From assembly GCA_003451915.1 (NCBI GenBank), contig DMJC01000276.1, positions 1 through 9,920 on the forward strand: a stretch of 9,920 nt of DNA. Reading direction: 5' to 3'. The notes beneath the pieces were generated by a model, which saw only the letters and a list, made by a program, of their open reading frames with translations, searched no databases and was not told the DNA's origin. Within the stretch, counting starts at the first letter, position 1; each line of letters starts with the position of its first letter. Made by a program: the position numbers and the translations under genes. This document shows, in pieces, positions 7,688 to 9,920 of the stretch. The stretch comes from Clostridiales bacterium. Its GTDB lineage: Bacteria > Bacillota > Clostridia > Saccharofermentanales > UBA5734.

Positions 7688-7901
7688 AATCCGGCGATTC
7701 CGCGCAAAGCGGAGAATTTGTGTAATCCGCAAAGGTAAGAATAACGGAATAACCTTGAAATGCCCGGATATCAGCAATTGACGGTATGGAAAACATATAG
7801 ATAAAGATATATTTACACGAAATCTCCGCTTTGCGCGGAACTGCCCTATTTTGTATAGATAGCCCAACCCTGACAAACAGCATGAATCTGACATCAATCC
7901 G
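7688..7901. mobile_element. Indel segment flanked by AATCCG direct repeats
   Basis: AATCCG occurs at 7688-7693 and 7896-7901. The paralogous region at 9650-9690 carries the same left and right flanks joined directly (GACGAAATCCGG then CCCAACCGG). About 208 bp is therefore present here and absent there. The direct repeats could be a target duplication of an inserted element or the scar homology of a deletion in the other copy. No coding region lies inside. Confidence 0.5.
7698..7840. repeat. 143-bp element with 28-bp terminal inverted repeats
   Basis: The left arm 7698-7725 begins TTCCGCGCAAAGCGGAGA and ends GTGTAA. The right arm 7813-7840 is its reverse complement with two mismatches in 28 positions. 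Each arm holds its own small palindrome, CCGC-GCAAA-GCGG. The AT-rich interior has no gene. It includes a promoter-like TTGACG (7778-7783) followed 16 bases later by GATAAA. The element could be a MITE-like non-autonomous transposon or a structured intergenic repeat. No target duplication directly abuts the arms. Confidence 0.7.
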
Positions 7902-7904
7902 CCC

Positions 7905-7921
7905 AACCGGTCGGTTATAAT
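7905..7921 (+). promoter_or_regulatory. Conserved near-palindrome overlapping a TATAAT box
   Basis: AACCGGTCGGTT (7905-7916) runs into TATAAT (7916-7921), about 105 bases before the hydrolase start. The second copy at 9666-9682 is a perfect palindrome, AACCGGCCGGTT, with the same TATAAT. A dyad on a -10 box is typical of a repressor operator. No -35 hexamer is evident at normal distance, so promoter activity is uncertain. Confidence 0.45.
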
Positions 7922-8027
7922 GAAAGCAGGAACAATTAAATAATACAATTGCTTAATTTAAAGGAATAACATCGAATTGCGTTTGAAAGTGCATAGCGAA
8001 CAGAGCGTATCTAGGAAGGTAAATACG

Positions 8028-8783
8028 ATGGAATTCAAACGGACTGAATATCTTTGCCCATACAATCCGGCACCGCTTTTCGGTGAACTGTTCACCCCGG
8101 ATGATGGCCAGGACAGCCACCCGCTGATCATCATCAGCCATGGCATGTACTACAGTCATGAGATGACCGCAGGCAGTGCGCTGGCCCTTGTCCGGCATGG
8201 CTTTGCCTGTTATACATTTGACTATCGCGGCTGCTCATACACCAACCGCAGCGGCGGTGATTTGCTGAGCTGTTCGATTTTAACCGAACGTGACGAACTC
8301 GTCGCGGTGATCGACCACTTCGCGGCACAAAAATCGATCGACCCCAATCGGATATTTATTATCGGTCAGAGCCTGGGTGGCGTTGTGGCCGCACTGGCGG
8401 CAGCCCGGCGACCCGCACAGGTCAGTAAAATGATCCTGATGTACCCGGCCTTTCACGCGTTCGACGCCATGGCGCAGACCTATCCGTCGGTGGAGGCAGT
8501 TCCTGAAGTTATCGAAAATTATCTGGGGATTCCCGGGCTGACTCTGGGCGGTATGTTCATAACCGATATCCTGAAGTGCCAGTTTGATGACGAGATCAGA
8601 CCCTATGATCACCCCGTTCTGGTTATCCATGGCACTGCTGACGAGTTGGTACCCCTGTCCTATGTCGAGAAGGCCGCAGCCAGCTACAGCCAATCGCGGT
8701 TGCTGGTCATACCGGAGGCCGGGCACGGTTTTCAGGTCGACGACACAACGGTGAATGATGTGGTTGATTTCCTTAATGAATGA
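8028..8783 (+). CDS. Alpha/beta hydrolase (S33-like / esterase), cytoplasmic
   Basis: The 251-residue product has the complete features of a compact alpha/beta-hydrolase. The oxyanion segment is LIIISHGMYYSHE at 33-45, and DYRG is at 65-68. The nucleophile elbow GQSLGG has Ser115, the acid is Asp205 in HGTADELVP, and the base is His233 in AGHGF. No signal peptide is seen, so it acts inside the cell. The family contains esterases, deacetylases and aminopeptidase-like hydrolases; next to sugar genes a carbohydrate esterase removing acyl groups is plausible but not shown. ATG 8028 follows AGGAAGG by eight bases; an upstream in-frame TTG at 7977 has no ribosome site. The GNAT gene follows after 19 bases, so the two probably form an operon. 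The upstream 495 bases hold repeats only. Confidence 0.88.
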   Translation: MEFKRTEYLCPYNPAPLFGELFTPDDGQDSHPLIIISHGMYYSHEMTAGSALALVRHGFACYTFDYRGCSYTNRSGGDLLSCSILTERDELVAVIDHFAAQKSIDPNRIFIIGQSLGGVVAALAAARRPAQVSKMILMYPAFHAFDAMAQTYPSVEAVPEVIENYLGIPGLTLGGMFITDILKCQFDDEIRPYDHPVLVIHGTADELVPLSYVEKAAASYSQSRLLVIPEAGHGFQVDDTTVNDVVDFLNE

Positions 8784-8802
8784 ATTAAAGGAGAACATCA
8801 AC

Positions 8803-9357
8803 ATGCTTGCGATCAGACCCTACCGAACCGAAGACCGATCAAGGGTCGAACACATCTGTTTAGCCGGGTCAGATCCGGCGGCGCAAAACCCAGCCTTCCA
8901 GGCTGCGGTTCTCGAGGTATTCTGTCAGTATTATCTGGAACAGGAACCGGAAAACTGCTTTGTCGCTGTCAACGAACAGGATGAGGCTGCCGGTTATATA
9001 CTTTGTGCCAAGGACTTCTGCACTTGGGAGCAGCTGTTTGATGAACGTTATTTGCAAAAGATGGCTAATGAAATCTCAAAAATCATGGGCAAAGCGACGA
9101 TTGAAATTTTACGTCCCTATGCTGCAGAGTACCCGGCGCACCTGCACATTGATATCCACCCGGACTATCAGAAAAGAGGTCTGGGCACTCAGTTGATGGA
9201 TGCCCTCAGGCTTCATCTGACTGGTTTCGGGGTTCGGGGACTGCTGCTCAACGTGGGTAAAGACAATGAAGGCGGCCGACGTTTTTATCAGCGGTATGGT
9301 TTCAGCGAACTGAAGGAAGGAGCCATGGAAGTTGTCATGGGATTGAAGCTGAGCTGA
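8803..9357 (+). CDS. GNAT-family N-acetyltransferase, O-GlcNAcase-associated type
   Basis: The 184-residue protein should transfer an acetyl group from acetyl-CoA to an amine. It begins IRPYRTEDRSRVEHICLAG, followed by a variable middle. The core YPAHLHIDIHPDYQKRGLGTQLMDAL at about 107-132 contains the acetyl-CoA loop Q-K-R-G-L-G, and LLLNVGKDNEGGRRFYQRYGF at about 145-165 is the usual closing motif. This pattern recalls the bacterial relatives of the acetyltransferase-like domain of human O-GlcNAcase, an assignment made from memory of the family. The acceptor is unknown; an amino sugar is an attractive idea given the GH20 gene nearby. ATG 8803 is chosen over 8755 because AAAGGAG lies nine bases upstream and the earlier start would overlap the hydrolase gene. 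Its TGA directly abuts the stop codon of the convergent AraC remnant. Confidence 0.88.
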   Translation: MLAIRPYRTEDRSRVEHICLAGSDPAAQNPAFQAAVLEVFCQYYLEQEPENCFVAVNEQDEAAGYILCAKDFCTWEQLFDERYLQKMANEISKIMGKATIEILRPYAAEYPAHLHIDIHPDYQKRGLGTQLMDALRLHLTGFGVRGLLLNVGKDNEGGRRFYQRYGFSELKEGAMEVVMGLKLS

Positions 9358-9531
9358 TCAGAGGTCTTCAGCCTGCCGGCGGAATTCACTGGAAGTCATG
9401 CCGGTCTCTTTTTTAAAAACGACCGAAAACTGGCTTTGTGAAGAGAAACTCAACAGGTTGGCAATGTCGACAAGCGATTGGTCTGAATGCAGCAGCAACA
9501 TTTTTGCCTCATTGATTTTTACCTTGACAAG
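9358..9531 (-). pseudogene. C-terminal remnant of a second AraC-family regulator
   Basis: About 57 codons on the minus strand read LVKVKINEAKMLLLHSDQSLVDIANLLSFSSQSQFSVVFKKETGMTSSEFRRQAEDL and stop. This is the second helix-turn-helix half of an AraC DNA-binding domain; the first half and all of the sensor region are missing. Upstream of the leucine codon at 9529-9531 the sequence changes abruptly into the antisense of the lipoprotein remnant. The natural protein would be several hundred residues. A reading frame to an ATG at 9564 exists but its first 11 residues are antisense of the other remnant, so this is a broken gene. Confidence 0.85.
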
Positions 9532-9609
9532 TTCTACTTTGTGTTCAAGAACAGCTCCGGGCAACTGGAAGAAACCCTGGCTCTGCCGTTCACCGCGCTG
9601 CAGAAATAA
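9529..9609 (+). pseudogene. 3'-end remnant of a second copy of the repeat lipoprotein gene
   Basis: These 26 codons plus stop encode KFYFVFKNSSGQLEETLALPFTALQK, identical to the last 26 residues of the lipoprotein at 6183-7532. The DNA differs at five of 81 positions, all third-codon and silent. No start or signal peptide precedes it; the fragment is fused directly to the AraC remnant. The following repeats also match those after the intact gene. Confidence 0.88.
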
Positions 9610-9637
9610 GAATAACGAGTAACAAGTAACGAGAGTC
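9610..9637 (+). repeat. Heptanucleotide array, AAGTAAC type (second locus)
   Basis: Four 7-base units (GAATAAC, GAGTAAC, AAGTAAC, GAGAGTC) follow the lipoprotein remnant, in the same position as the longer array after the intact gene. Confidence 0.8.
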
Positions 9638-9665
9638 GGCGGTTGCTGTAGACGAAATCCGGCCC

Positions 9666-9682
9666 AACCGGCCGGTTATAAT
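9666..9682 (+). promoter_or_regulatory. Perfect palindrome AACCGGCCGGTT with TATAAT box (second copy)
   Basis: This is the counterpart of 7905-7921. Conservation extends from GACGAAATCCGG on the left to TATAATGA on the right. Here the 12-bp dyad is perfect. It lies about 145 bases before the permease start and may control it. Confidence 0.45.
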
Positions 9683-9709
9683 GAGGACAGGATTGATTAC
9701 CGCAATCGT

Positions 9710-9770
9710 TATCCGTTATCATCCTGAGCTCCGATCAGGTTTATCCGTTATCTGATCTGAGAAGAGCTCA
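9710..9770 (+). repeat. Direct repeat TATCCGTTATC with nested stem-loop
   Basis: TATCCGTTATC occurs at 9710-9720 and 9742-9752. TGAGCTC (9725-9731) pairs with GAGCTCA (9764-9770), and inside it GATCAG (9733-9738) pairs with CTGATC (9752-9757). One repeat copy lies partly in the loop. It has no T-run, so it is not a clear terminator; it could be an mRNA structure or protein site before the permease gene. Confidence 0.5.
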
Positions 9771-9778
9771 AGTATCAC

Positions 9779-9806
9779 CCTTCACTTTTCACCTTTCACC
9801 TTTCAC
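9779..9806 (+). repeat. Heptanucleotide array, CTTTCAC type (second locus)
   Basis: Four 7-base units (CCTTCAC, TTTTCAC, CTTTCAC, CTTTCAC) precede the permease ribosome site. This mirrors the array just before the lipoprotein gene at 6102-6157. Confidence 0.85.
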
Positions 9807-9824
9807 CATTAAAGGGGGAGAACC

Positions 9825-9920
9825 ATGGCCAAATCACGCACCATCTCCACAGGGACCACCGTCGTTTACCGCGAGCCCAAGATGCCCTGGAAGATCGACT
9901 TCCAGCGCAACTGGGTGCTC
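9825..9920 (+). CDS. Probable sugar ABC transporter permease (LplB-like), N-terminus only
   Basis: Thirty-two codons are visible, starting at an ATG with AAAGGGGGAG at 9811-9820. The residues MAKSRTISTGTTVVYREPKM then PWKIDFQRNWVL look like the cytoplasmic lead-in of LplB-type permeases, which is usually followed by YLM-type residues and the first membrane helix. That helix would lie beyond the window. The codons are strongly C/G-ending, like the repeat lipoprotein. The expected partner is the binding protein at 4205-6010. The assignment rests on a short stretch plus context. Confidence 0.55.
   Translation, partial: MAKSRTISTGTTVVYREPKMPWKIDFQRNWVL

Noticed and set aside
7457..7948. Open frame of 163 codons on the minus strand across the lipoprotein end and spacer
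   Set aside because: It is made of the antisense of the lipoprotein, heptamer repeats and the inverted-repeat element, with no recognisable protein features.
9358..9564. Small intact AraC-like protein of 68 residues
   Set aside because: The first 11 residues are the antisense of the lipoprotein remnant and only half of the DNA-binding domain is present, so it is a fragment.

Overview
The window looks like a carbohydrate-utilisation region of an anaerobic Gram-positive bacterium, most likely Clostridia-like and probably uncultured. That is an inference from Firmicutes-type families (an LplA-like large solute-binding lipoprotein, an AraC regulator with a long non-cupin sensor half, GH3 and GH20 enzymes), strong GGAGG-type ribosome binding sites and moderate GC. 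No rRNA, tRNA or CRISPR was seen.

Left part (1-4204). A GH3 beta-glycosidase gene on the minus strand runs off the left edge. It is decayed: three internal segments are missing, one with a frameshift. Divergent from it is an intact GH20 beta-N-acetylhexosaminidase gene on the plus strand. This meets an AraC-family regulator gene tail-to-tail, with stop codons overlapping by 12 bp. The regulator has a consensus-like promoter, back-to-back with that of a large sugar-binding lipoprotein gene. The GH20 and binding-protein genes share a 39-bp promoter/operator-like block (29/39 identical), which suggests one regulon for hydrolysis and uptake of an amino-sugar-containing glycan.

Right part (4205-9920). 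The binding-protein gene should be followed directly by its membrane permeases. A gene that starts like an LplB-type permease appears only at 9825. Between them lie about 3.8 kb: a highly biased-codon repeat lipoprotein, an alpha/beta hydrolase, a GNAT acetyltransferase resembling the O-GlcNAcase-associated type, the C-terminal remnant of a second AraC regulator on the minus strand, and a 26-codon remnant of a second copy of the lipoprotein gene. The intergenic DNA is filled with heptanucleotide tandem repeats of two families (GGTGAAA/TTTCACC and AAGTAAC), a 143-bp element with 28-bp terminal inverted repeats, and a conserved AACCGGYCGGTTATAAT block present in both lipoprotein downstream regions.

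The most interesting picture is an ABC-transporter operon opened by a repeat-bounded accessory module that has been duplicated and then eroded by several deletions. The same kind of internal deletion is seen in the GH3 gene. Real genome decay, repeat-mediated rearrangement and assembly artefact all remain possible for the deletions.
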